Positions 9,754 through 18,203 of a stretch of DNA of 64,000 nucleotides are shown here, one piece after another. The notes below the pieces were generated by a model, which had not been told where the DNA came from, searched no databases, and worked only from the letters and a program-made list of their open reading frames with translations. The stretch covers positions 64,085 to 128,084 of the forward strand of contig REDJ01000137.1 of NCBI GenBank assembly GCA_007693555.1, given 5' to 3'. The stretch is from Bacteroidota bacterium (lineage in GTDB: Bacteria > Bacteroidota > Bacteroidia > Bacteroidales > UBA7960). How positions within the stretch are numbered: position 1 is the stretch's first letter; every line of letters starts with the position of its first letter. A program made the position numbers and the translations under genes.

Positions 9754-10374
9754 ATGTTATTAAAAATTTTTTCAGAAAACCCTGACCCACGCAAAATTCA
9801 AATGGTGCTTGAATGCCTGAGAGATGGAGGAGTAATCATTTACCCTACAGACACAGTGTACAGCATTGGATGCGATATGTTGCAAATTAAATCAATTGAA
9901 CGAGTAGCAGCTATTAAGGGACTTAGAGCTGACAAGGCAAACTTTTCTGTAATATTCAATGACCTGAAACTCATATCTGACTATACAAGACCTTTTAATA
10001 CAGAAATCTATAAACTCATGAAAAAGGCCTTGCCCGGTCCCTTCACGTTTATACTGAATGCCAGCAATAAAGTGCCTAAAATATTTCAAAACCGGAAAAA
10101 AACCATTGGTATCAGGGTCCCCGATAACTTAATTGCCAGGCAGCTTGTTGAAGAATATGGTAATCCTCTTATTTCTACATCCGTGTATGATGAGGATGAA
10201 ATTCTTGAATATACAACTGACCCTGAACTCATACATGAAAAATATGTCAATATGGTTGATATTGTAATAGATGGAGGTTACGGAGATAATGTGGCATCAA
10301 CAGTAATAGATTGTACAACAGATTCAATTGAAGTGGTAAGACAAGGTAAAGGTGACCTGGATTTGTTTTTATAA
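9754..10374 (+). CDS. YrdC/Sua5/YciO family protein (threonylcarbamoyl-AMP synthase-like)
   Basis: 206 residues with the dsRNA-binding-like YrdC fold: VIIYPTDTVYSIGCD near the N-terminus, PGPFTFIL in the middle, TIGIRVPDN, and PLISTSVY late. TsaC/Sua5 members make threonylcarbamoyl-AMP for tRNA t6A37. The sequence resembles the YciO branch more closely (KGLRADKANFS in place of a KGRP-type loop, plus the long spacer), so t6A synthesis may be carried by another gene. Two -7-like boxes, TATTTTTG (9680-9687) and TACTTTTG (9698-9705), precede it. The cupin gene follows after a dozen bases. Confidence 0.85.
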   Translation: MLLKIFSENPDPRKIQMVLECLRDGGVIIYPTDTVYSIGCDMLQIKSIERVAAIKGLRADKANFSVIFNDLKLISDYTRPFNTEIYKLMKKALPGPFTFILNASNKVPKIFQNRKKTIGIRVPDNLIARQLVEEYGNPLISTSVYDEDEILEYTTDPELIHEKYVNMVDIVIDGGYGDNVASTVIDCTTDSIEVVRQGKGDLDLFL

Positions 10375-10385
10375 CTAACTTGACT

Positions 10386-10709
10386 ATGATAATTCGCAAT
10401 ATTTTTGAAGATATTACACTTCCAAAAGGCAGTGAGGAAATATTTGAATCATTATGCAAAGCCCAAAATGTACAGATTGAAAGGATTATCAGTAACGGGC
10501 AGACTACTCCTCCTGATAAATGGTATGACCCTCAAAAGTACGAATGGGTAGTATTACTTCAGGGAAGGGCAAGTCTTGAAATGGAAGGAGGAAAAATCAT
10601 TCACCTGAAAAAGGGAGATCATCTGCTCATTCCTGCCGGGCAAAAACACCGGGTAAGCTATACAAGTACCAATCCATATTGTATATGGTTGGCTGCCCAT
10701 TTCGATTGA
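10386..10709 (+). CDS. Small cupin-domain protein
   Basis: About 107 residues and a single double-stranded beta-helix. Cupin motif 1 is reduced (EWVVLLQGRASLEMEGGKIIHLKKGDHLLIPAG) and motif 2 contains KHRVSYTSTNP. The metal ligands are sparse: the first motif lacks the usual HxH, and H in KHRV is the only clear ligand, so metal binding and catalysis are doubtful. The ORF track starts at a TTG (10380). The ATG two codons later gives MIIRNIFED and is preferred. It follows the YciO-like gene and is probably co-transcribed. The substrate is unknown. Confidence 0.75.
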   Translation: MIIRNIFEDITLPKGSEEIFESLCKAQNVQIERIISNGQTTPPDKWYDPQKYEWVVLLQGRASLEMEGGKIIHLKKGDHLLIPAGQKHRVSYTSTNPYCIWLAAHFD

Positions 10710-10788
10710 TCCAACTTACACTACTCAGGTATCAGGCAGATTATCTTTTCAAAGAAAACTATATGGTGATCTTATTCTGATCAGGCTT

Positions 10789-12072
10789 TTAAACAGGCAT
10801 CTGTTCTTCTTCAAACTCAATACTTTCCAGTACTTTCATCCATTCATCGCGAACAACAAAAAACTCTTCATGAAAATCTTCATGCAAAGGATCAGCGCTG
10901 GGAAATTCTTCACGCCTGTGATCAACCTGTTGTCCGTTTTTCCAGAACCGGAAACAAACGTGCGGACCGGTAGCAAGCCCTGTCATACCCACGTAACCAA
11001 TCACATCACCCTGCTGCACTCTTTTTCCGGGTCTTATGCCTGTTGCAAAGCGCGACATATGAAGGTACTGCGTTTCGTAAACAGAATTATGACGTATTCT
11101 TACATAATTACCGTTGCCTGATGTAAATCTTGCTTGCGTAACCACACCATCACCCACAGCATATATGGGAGTTCCGGTTGGAGCTGCATAATCTGTTCCG
11201 TAATGGGGCCGGCGGGTTCCCAGAACCGGATGAAGGCGACTGGCAGAATAACCACTGGTAATACGAACGAATTTCAGGGGTGCTGCAAGAAATACTTTTC
11301 TCAGATTTTGCCCGTCAGGTGCAAAATAGCCTGTAACGGTGTCCTTTTCAAACTTAAATCCGTAAATCTCTCTTCCATGGTGTTCAAAAAACAGGGCATC
11401 GATACGTCCCACTCCAACTGATTCTTCTCCCACATAATTTTCCTCATATACCACCTTGAACTTGTCGCCACGGTGTATACGATAAAAATCAACCTCCCAG
11501 GCCAGTATCTCAGCCATCCTGATGGCCAGCTCGGGATGAAGATTATTTTTAGTCAGTGTTACCCATAATGAAGAATTAATTATGCCAGATGCAGTTTTTG
11601 ATACTGCAGTTTGTTCCTTTTCTCCGCGGGTAATAAAAAGTGAATCCGAAAAATCAATCTTTAAAAAATCCAGTGCCGAAATATCATAAATAAAAAATTG
11701 TATATCCTGAATGGTATCATTATTTCTGTAAACCTTGTATGTATTTCCTGCCCTTACCCGACGCGGGTCAAAATGCTCCGACATTTCCCTGGCTATTTGG
11801 TCAATGAATCTTGCACTGAAATCAAGCTGACCAAGAATGTGGCCCAATGTCTGTCTGTTTCGTACAACATTTGCCTCTATTACAAAATTTTCGTATTCAA
11901 TACCGTACTCATCGTAATGAATTTCGTGGATTTCTTCTTCCTCCTCATAGGCCAGGTCATTCACAACCTCCTGATTTCCGTTCCTAAGCCAGATAAAAGA
12001 AAGAAGTCCAATTACGAGAAATGCGATTAAAAAAAGAAAAAAATATCCGGAGAGAGAAAATTTACGGAACAT
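10789..12072 (-). CDS. M23 family peptidoglycan endopeptidase with single N-terminal membrane anchor
   Basis: 427 residues. A TM anchor at about 9-29 is followed by an acidic stretch, a region typical of OapA/LysM-like M23 partners (QTLGHILGQL ... RAGNTYKVYR), and a C-terminal LytM domain. Zinc motif 1 is RPHYGTDYAAP (H290, D294), H338 is in QYLHMSRF, and the final motif is GPHVCFRF, with H371 present but the usual second His of HxH replaced by C373. It should cut peptide crosslinks in the periplasmic wall; whether the His-to-Cys ligand keeps activity is open. Convergent with the cupin gene and downstream of the Yip1 gene. Confidence 0.88.
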   Translation of the reverse strand: MFRKFSLSGYFFLFLIAFLVIGLLSFIWLRNGNQEVVNDLAYEEEEEIHEIHYDEYGIEYENFVIEANVVRNRQTLGHILGQLDFSARFIDQIAREMSEHFDPRRVRAGNTYKVYRNNDTIQDIQFFIYDISALDFLKIDFSDSLFITRGEKEQTAVSKTASGIINSSLWVTLTKNNLHPELAIRMAEILAWEVDFYRIHRGDKFKVVYEENYVGEESVGVGRIDALFFEHHGREIYGFKFEKDTVTGYFAPDGQNLRKVFLAAPLKFVRITSGYSASRLHPVLGTRRPHYGTDYAAPTGTPIYAVGDGVVTQARFTSGNGNYVRIRHNSVYETQYLHMSRFATGIRPGKRVQQGDVIGYVGMTGLATGPHVCFRFWKNGQQVDHRREEFPSADPLHEDFHEEFFVVRDEWMKVLESIEFEEEQMPV

Positions 12073-12180
12073 ATTATAAAAAGTTTTTCAATCCTAAGCT
12101 TATCAATGATTACAAAAAGCAAAACTACTGAATATTCATAAAGTATTTTGCCTTGTTATACGAATTTTTAATAAGAAAGT

Positions 12181-12771
12181 TTACGAATTCAACACATCCG
12201 TAATATCACCAGTAATGGTAAGTGCAATTGCAGCAAAAAAAGAAGCACTGACCACCCTGGCTGCAAACAATACCAACAGTGCTATAATTGAAAAACCTGC
12301 CTGCTTGTAAGAGGGTATGCCCAGTAAAATACCTGTACCTCTCCAGAACAGAAAAACCATATAAACGAGGCCTATGAAATTGAATAACTGAAAAATCTCA
12401 TGAACGGTGGAAATCAGAGATGCAAAAAATACCGGTAAATATGAAAAAGAAATGAGCGCAAAAGTTTTATGGAAAGAACTGACAGCTTTGAATCTCGGGG
12501 CCATTGCTGCTACGAGGTAAGAAGCTATGAATATACCGGAAACAGCACCCGAGAAGTTCACAAAAAACAACCAATTTGCAGGTAAGTGGAAAAAATTCTC
12601 ATCGGGTTCAACTGTCAGAACTCCGGCAAAGGAAATGATAAAAAACAGGGGAATGGTAAAATAAATTGTCACCTCTTTCCAGGAAAAGTCCTTATCTGCA
12701 ATCATTTTCCATGTTTTACCTGTATCGGTAAAAATTCCGCGAATTATTTGTAGTATGTCGTTACTGCTCAC
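12181..12771 (-). CDS. Yip1 family integral membrane protein
   Basis: 196 residues with about five hydrophobic helices (starting near FTIPLFFIISFAGV, then LFFVNFSGAVSGIFIASYLV, FALISFSYLPVFFASLI, FIGLVYMVFLFW and IIALLVLFAARVV). The N-terminal cytosolic lead (IIRGIFTDTGKTWKMIAD) and the pattern resemble bacterial Yip1-domain proteins. There are no catalytic motifs, and the molecular role in bacteria is unknown. Same strand as the M23 gene, about 108 bases upstream of its start, so possibly co-expressed. Confidence 0.7.
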   Translation of the reverse strand: MSSNDILQIIRGIFTDTGKTWKMIADKDFSWKEVTIYFTIPLFFIISFAGVLTVEPDENFFHLPANWLFFVNFSGAVSGIFIASYLVAAMAPRFKAVSSFHKTFALISFSYLPVFFASLISTVHEIFQLFNFIGLVYMVFLFWRGTGILLGIPSYKQAGFSIIALLVLFAARVVSASFFAAIALTITGDITDVLNS

Positions 12772-12867
12772 TTTTACGTCCTCAAGAGTTTATAAAACAG
12801 CGCAAAATTAGTATTTATTAGTCTCTGAAGCCAATTTAAAAACATATTATCTTTATCATGAAAAATT

Positions 12868-13773
12868 ATGAACTGGGACAGGCACATAAAAAATTTTGAA
12901 ATACACTTAAGGCTTGAAAGATCTCTTTCTACCAATAGTATTTCAGCCTATTTAAGTGACCTGCATCGTTTACGACAGTTTTTGGATTACAAAGGTATCA
13001 GCCCCGAAGTTGAAAAAATAAACCGTGATGACCTCACCGCATTTATACAGTGGTCGGCTCAGCTTGGACTATCAGCCCGCTCGCAGGCCCGGGCTGTATC
13101 TGGCATCAAGACCTTCTTCAAATACCTGCTACTGGAAGATATTATCAAAAAAAGTCCGGCTTCACTTTTAAACACACCAAAGCTGGGTCGCAAACTGCCG
13201 GAAATATTGTCTGTTATCGAGATTGACAGGATGATTTCTGCCATTGACCTGAGCCAGCCTCATGGACAAAGAAATCGTGCAATCGTAGAGGTTCTGTATG
13301 GCAGTGGGTTAAGGGTGTCAGAATGCGTAGAACTCAGGATTTCTGATGTTTTTTTCCGTGAAGAGTTTTTAAAAGTAACAGGAAAAGGAAACAAGCAAAG
13401 AATCATACCCCTGGGCAGTGCAGCAGCAAGACAATTAAAGCTATATATGGATACCACCCGCAAAAATATTACTCCAAAAAAAGGATTCGAAGACCATGTG
13501 TTTCTCAATAACAGGGGGAGTAAAATCAGCAGAGTTATGGTTTTCCTGATTATAAGAGAATTGGCCGAAAAAGCGGGTATTCATAAAACCATCAGTCCGC
13601 ATACACTCAGGCATAGTTTTGCAACTCATCTGGTAGAAGGAGGAGCAGATCTTCGGGCTGTGCAGGATATGCTGGGACACGAATCTATTACTACCACTGA
13701 GATTTACACCCATCTGGACCGCGAATATCTCAGGGAAAACCTTATTTCTTATCATCCCAGAAGTAAAATTTGA
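12868..13773 (+). CDS. xerD: Site-specific tyrosine recombinase XerC/XerD
   Basis: 301 residues, normal Xer length. An N-terminal SAM-like core-binding domain (ERSLSTNSISAYLSDLHRL) is followed by the catalytic domain with all active residues: R in GSGLRVSE, K in TGKGNKQR, HxxR in HTLRHSFATHL, H in LGHESITTTEIY and the nucleophile Y in TEIYTHLD. It resolves chromosome dimers at dif with FtsK. The closing VQDMLGHESITTTEIYTHLD and the stand-alone position favour a chromosomal XerD over a phage integrase. No att-like repeats or mobile-element genes surround it. Confidence 0.93.
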   Translation: MNWDRHIKNFEIHLRLERSLSTNSISAYLSDLHRLRQFLDYKGISPEVEKINRDDLTAFIQWSAQLGLSARSQARAVSGIKTFFKYLLLEDIIKKSPASLLNTPKLGRKLPEILSVIEIDRMISAIDLSQPHGQRNRAIVEVLYGSGLRVSECVELRISDVFFREEFLKVTGKGNKQRIIPLGSAAARQLKLYMDTTRKNITPKKGFEDHVFLNNRGSKISRVMVFLIIRELAEKAGIHKTISPHTLRHSFATHLVEGGADLRAVQDMLGHESITTTEIYTHLDREYLRENLISYHPRSKI

Positions 13774-13924
13774 ATTATATGATCAAATTTTAACGATTTA
13801 TTTAAGGGATATTGAAAACAAAAATTACTTTTGATATAAGTTGTGGGTAAGAAAATTTCAACCAGGAATAAAACAGATTTTCATATCAAATAGTCAATTT
13901 CAAAAAACCAAAACCATTATACAG

Positions 13925-16699
13925 ATGAATAAAAATACTTTTTCAGGCATACTAATATGCCTGTATGTCTTCCTGTCAGCGATTTCCACATTAACAGCAC
14001 AGGTTCAGGTACACAGCTCTGATTTTAATGACAGCCAGGGTGAAGCATTTGTCATCTCAGGCAATATCGGCTCCAGTCCCTGGATGGTAAACCGCTCTGG
14101 TCCCGACTGGGGTGCAAGAATTCATAATAATATACTGGAACTTACCAATACGGCGGGTTTTGCTGCGAATGCCAATGGATGGGTATTTGCACACCTGGAA
14201 ACCGGTGAGTTTGAAAGTCCTTACAACAGCACTCTTGCCTCCAATCCGGGAAAAGTTTCCTGGTATTTCAATATGCAGCAAATTCGTGAAAATCCGGCAG
14301 GTTTTGGAAGCAATAGCTATGGTGTAGCGTTTATTATAGGTTCCACCAGTAGTTCTCCGGCTGCAACAGGAAACGGTTATGCAATAGTTCTGGGAAACTC
14401 AGGGGCCCCTGACCCTATCCGCTTTGTAAATTACACCAATGGGATTCAATCACTGGGCACATCAACAGGAGGTCTTATTGTAGCAGGGAGCCCCCTTGAT
14501 AATCCAACTGATGACTACATGAGCCTTAAACTTACCTATAATCCGGCAAATAACCTTTGGGAATTGTTTGGCCGGCTTGATGGCAGCAGTTTTGTCGATC
14601 CCATGGAGGGTGAACTGGTTGCACTGGGCTCAGTTACTGACAATGAATACACCCAGCAGGCTATGCCTTATATGGGTGCTTACTGGCAAGGTTCAACAGC
14701 TGCAGACCAAACATCATTTTTCGATAATGTAAGCGTCTGGCTTGAGCTGGAAGGTGGAATACCCCCTTCCATTACCAATATCATACAAACGCCGGCTTCG
14801 GATATCACACCCGAAACCACCGTATCTGTCTCTGCTACAGTCACACCCGGAGATGCTCCTGTCAGTCTGGTTGAACTTCAATGGGGCATCAGTGCTTCTG
14901 ACCTCAGCAACACAATTGTAACTACTACCGGTGGGGATAACATATATACTACCGAAAGTGATATCCCGGCCCAGGAGCACAATACAAGTGTTTACTATGT
15001 GATTTTTGCCGAAGATACTGATGGGGAAACCGCAACATCTGCTATGCAAAGCTATTTGGTAACCGATCCGGAAATTGACCTGGTTATTGTATCCGTAACA
15101 AATCCGGAACCCATTTCTGTAGAAACAGGAGTACCATTTGAAGAACTGCCTCTACCCGATTCCTTATCAGTGACTCTGGATAACAATGAAAGCATTAACC
15201 TGGAAGTAATCTGGCATGAAGGAGAATATGACCCTGATACACCAGACAATTATTTACTTGATGGCGACCTTGTATTGACTGAGGGAGTGGCTAATCCGGA
15301 TAATCTTCAGGCTCAGATTGAAGTAATAGTCACATTGCCGGATCTTTCTGAGACCATAGCCGGTTGGTTTTTCACCGAAGAAACACAGGGAGCCGATCAA
15401 GGTACTGATGAAAACATCGGTAAACTTATCAACAGAGAGCCATCTTTTACAGGAAACTATACTTTTCCAACAGGTGCTTCCCCTGGCACCAATTCCATAT
15501 CGAGCACCCAATGGGTAGAAGGGATGGATACAAAATACTGGATTATAGAGGTATCCACACTCAATTTCGGAAACCTGACCCTCTCCAGCAAACAACAAAG
15601 TTCAAATACCGGTCCGAGAGATTTTAAAGTGCAATACCGTATCGGAGCGCAAGGTACATGGATAGATGTGGATAATACCAATATAATTGTTGGAAATGAC
15701 AATTTTTCATCAGGTGTTCTATCCAATATCACACTCCCTGCTGCATGCAACAACAAAGCAACTCTTTTTATTCGCTGGATTATGACATCAAACACTTCAG
15801 TTAATGATGGAACTGTTGCTGCAGGTGGGACGTCAAGAATAGATGAGATTGAAATTCGCGGCATTTTCTCTGATGATTTTCAGCGAATTGTAATTGGTGT
15901 GGAAGAATTACCTTCACAGGATGTATTCGTTGGAACAACTTTTGAAGAAATTGAATTACCCGGAATCATTACCGTTTTCTTCGACGACCTTGGCTCAGAA
16001 GAACTGGAGGTTATCTGGAATCCCGAAGATTATGATGGTGATGCTGCCGGGACTTATACCATTACGGGTGAAATTCAACTGCTTGAAGGAATGGACAATC
16101 CGGATGATATTCAACCTTCTGTTGTAGTGAATGTAATTCCCGAACCGCAGTTTTATACCGTTACTTTTAATGTGGATATGACAGCTGCACCCGGTTTTGA
16201 TCCTGATGAAGATGATGTTTATATAACAGGTTCCATGTTTGACAATGCCATTCCCGGAACTCTTCCCGATGATCAGCTCATGAGCCATTCAGGCAATATG
16301 ATATATACCAGGACTATGACGCTTGAAGAAGGCAGTTACACCTACAAGTATTATATCAATGCAGGTCTTGGAAATCCTGAACCAGGGCCCGACAGACTAC
16401 TTGATCTAACCCAAGACATGGAGGTAAATGATATTTGGATAGCAACAAATATTGCCGAATCAGAGGGTTTAGATTTGCGGGTTTTCCCTAATCCTGCAAC
16501 AAATTATATACATGTTTATTCGGAAGTGGAAATTCATGAAATTAAACTCCTTGATTTGAAAGGGCAGATCATAAAATCAATATATCCTGCTGAAAATCAG
16601 ATGTTTTTTTCTATACAGGATGTATCAGCAGGTTTATATATTTTGCAAGTGAATACAAGAGAAGGCTATTTAACCAAAAAGATCCAGGTTATGAGATGA
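13925..16699 (+). CDS. Secreted T9SS sorting-domain protein with Ig-like repeats
   Basis: The ORF track begins at a TTG (13841). The ATG at 13925 gives a proper signal peptide (MNKNTFSGILICLYVFLSAI ... TAQ) and a 924-residue product. A beta-rich N-terminal domain of lectin or jelly-roll type (about 25-280) is followed by an Ig-like linker, two homologous Ig-like domains of the EELPLPDSLSV / EEIELPGIITV type with WHEGEYD or WNPEDYD (about 400-475 and 650-735), an intervening beta region with SSTQWVEGMDTKYW, a starch-binding-like module (VTFNVDMTAAPGF ... DVYITGSMFD) and a T9SS type A domain (LRVFPNPATNYI ... KKIQVMR). Exported through T9SS; the ligand is unknown. A TACTTTTG box lies at 13826-13833. 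Confidence 0.87.
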   Translation: MNKNTFSGILICLYVFLSAISTLTAQVQVHSSDFNDSQGEAFVISGNIGSSPWMVNRSGPDWGARIHNNILELTNTAGFAANANGWVFAHLETGEFESPYNSTLASNPGKVSWYFNMQQIRENPAGFGSNSYGVAFIIGSTSSSPAATGNGYAIVLGNSGAPDPIRFVNYTNGIQSLGTSTGGLIVAGSPLDNPTDDYMSLKLTYNPANNLWELFGRLDGSSFVDPMEGELVALGSVTDNEYTQQAMPYMGAYWQGSTAADQTSFFDNVSVWLELEGGIPPSITNIIQTPASDITPETTVSVSATVTPGDAPVSLVELQWGISASDLSNTIVTTTGGDNIYTTESDIPAQEHNTSVYYVIFAEDTDGETATSAMQSYLVTDPEIDLVIVSVTNPEPISVETGVPFEELPLPDSLSVTLDNNESINLEVIWHEGEYDPDTPDNYLLDGDLVLTEGVANPDNLQAQIEVIVTLPDLSETIAGWFFTEETQGADQGTDENIGKLINREPSFTGNYTFPTGASPGTNSISSTQWVEGMDTKYWIIEVSTLNFGNLTLSSKQQSSNTGPRDFKVQYRIGAQGTWIDVDNTNIIVGNDNFSSGVLSNITLPAACNNKATLFIRWIMTSNTSVNDGTVAAGGTSRIDEIEIRGIFSDDFQRIVIGVEELPSQDVFVGTTFEEIELPGIITVFFDDLGSEELEVIWNPEDYDGDAAGTYTITGEIQLLEGMDNPDDIQPSVVVNVIPEPQFYTVTFNVDMTAAPGFDPDEDDVYITGSMFDNAIPGTLPDDQLMSHSGNMIYTRTMTLEEGSYTYKYYINAGLGNPEPGPDRLLDLTQDMEVNDIWIATNIAESEGLDLRVFPNPATNYIHVYSEVEIHEIKLLDLKGQIIKSIYPAENQMFFSIQDVSAGLYILQVNTREGYLTKKIQVMR

Positions 16700-16706
16700 T
16701 TTCATT

Positions 16707-16742
16707 TTTGCTAAACTTTAATAATTTGCTAAACTTTAATAA
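16707..16742 (+). repeat. Perfect 18-bp tandem repeat upstream of the TPR gene
   Basis: TTTGCTAAACTTTAATAA occurs twice back to back (16707-16724 and 16725-16742). It lies about 50 bases before a TAATTTTG -7-like box (16792-16799) and about 100 before the TPR gene start. It could be a regulator site or a simple slippage product. Confidence 0.75.
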
Positions 16743-16844
16743 ATAGCTAATATTTTCAGTAGAAATACGTTAATATTATTGAAATTCTGTATAATTTTGC
16801 GGAAAATTTGAAGTCCTTTTAGAAAAAGCTATATATTACCTCCC

Positions 16845-18083
16845 ATGAATCTTTTTTGGAAGCATCGCATCTTTCCGGTTATGCTGTTATATTTTATTTT
16901 TACTCCTGTATTATCAGGAGCTCAATCGGCCAATGAAGCCTACAATAGGGGACTTCAATTCATGGCAGCCAATGATTATTCCGCTGCTATTGAAAGGTTT
17001 GATGAGGCCATTGATATCCTTCCCTATTTTCATGAAGCATATTTTGAGAGAGGTCGTTGCCACCAGCATTTAAATGAGTTTGAAAAATCGATTAATGATT
17101 TTAACCAGGCAATCAAACATCATGAAGAGTTTCCGGATGCTTTTTACTTCAGAGGGCTTTCTCATTCGGCTATTGGAAAACATGATGAAGCATTAAAGGA
17201 CTATACACAAGCCATAAACTTAAACCCATTACATACTCAGGCATATCTGAAACGCTCAGAAATACATATCAGAAACAGTGATATAAAAAATGCGCTCTAT
17301 GATCTGAAAAACGTAATCGAGATGGGTCATAAAAACCCAAATGTTTATTTGAGCAGGGGAAAACTCTACGAAAAAAAAGGTAAACCTGAAAAGGCACTTG
17401 AAGATTTTAGTAATGCACTTGAGTTGGACTCATTACACGCTGAATTAAGATATGAAAGAGGTTTGGTTTTTATTCAACTGGAAAAGTTTAAAGAAGCAGC
17501 AAAGGATTTGAACATTGCAATTGAACAAGGCATAAATTCTCAACAAACACATCAATTAAGAGCAGATGCAAATTTCATGGCTGGAAATTTTCCGGAAGCT
17601 GCCCACGACTATACAACACTTATCAATACTTACAGGCAAAGAAACGAGGAAACACATTTAAACAGAGCTCTGTCATATTTTTATGCTGAAGAGTATGATG
17701 CTGCAATACGCGATCTTACCCGTGTAACAGGGCTAAACAGAAATAATGAAACTGCATATATTTACCGAGCACGTTCTTTTTATCAAATTGGAAGAGAAGC
17801 ACAAGCCGGAGACGACTACCGGGTAGCCATAAGCCTGAATCCCCAAAATGCAATGGCCTATGAATGCAGGGGCATGATGCATCTTGAGGATGGGAATATT
17901 ATAGACGCGATTGAGGACTTGAATAAGGCTGTGGATTTAAACCCCTCTGCTGATAACTTTTACCGGCGGGCAATGGCACATGCAGCAAATGAAAACCATC
18001 AGATGGCATGTGATGACCTTAAAAAAGCTGTTGAGTTGGGACATGAAACTGCAAAAGAATTATCAGAAGAATATTGTCGCTGA
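16845..18083 (+). CDS. Secreted/periplasmic tetratricopeptide repeat protein
   Basis: 412 residues. A signal peptide (to LSGAQ, about residue 27) is followed by roughly ten to eleven consecutive 34-residue TPR units with the usual A/G-Y/F-A-P spacing, for example NEAYNRGLQFMAANDYSAAI, PDAFYFRGLSHSAIGKHDEAL and AYECRGMMHLEDGNIIDAI. TPR arrays are protein-protein scaffolds, so an adaptor role in the envelope is likely, but no partner can be named. It is the last gene before convergent rpsA, with which it shares a bidirectional terminator. Confidence 0.85.
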   Translation: MNLFWKHRIFPVMLLYFIFTPVLSGAQSANEAYNRGLQFMAANDYSAAIERFDEAIDILPYFHEAYFERGRCHQHLNEFEKSINDFNQAIKHHEEFPDAFYFRGLSHSAIGKHDEALKDYTQAINLNPLHTQAYLKRSEIHIRNSDIKNALYDLKNVIEMGHKNPNVYLSRGKLYEKKGKPEKALEDFSNALELDSLHAELRYERGLVFIQLEKFKEAAKDLNIAIEQGINSQQTHQLRADANFMAGNFPEAAHDYTTLINTYRQRNEETHLNRALSYFYAEEYDAAIRDLTRVTGLNRNNETAYIYRARSFYQIGREAQAGDDYRVAISLNPQNAMAYECRGMMHLEDGNIIDAIEDLNKAVDLNPSADNFYRRAMAHAANENHQMACDDLKKAVELGHETAKELSEEYCR

Positions 18084-18151
18084 GAATCTAAAATCTCTTT
18101 CCAGATATCTTCTTATGTAATAACTAAACATAGAGTTTTTTTTATAATAAA

Positions 18152-18178
18152 AAAAGGGATGGAAAAACCATCCCTTTT
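18152..18178. terminator. Bidirectional terminator between the TPR gene and rpsA
   Basis: AAAAGGGATGG / CCATCCCTTTT form an 11-bp perfect stem around AAAAA. On the minus strand a T-run (TTTTTTT) follows, suiting rpsA. On the plus strand the stem ends in TTTTCTT, suiting the TPR gene. Confidence 0.9.
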
Positions 18179-18203
18179 CTTATAAATATCTGAATGAAGA
18201 AAA

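Noticed and set aside
12868-13773. XerC/D gene as a mobile-element integrase
   Set aside because: No phage or transfer genes, no att-like direct repeats nearby; motifs fit a chromosomal Xer protein.
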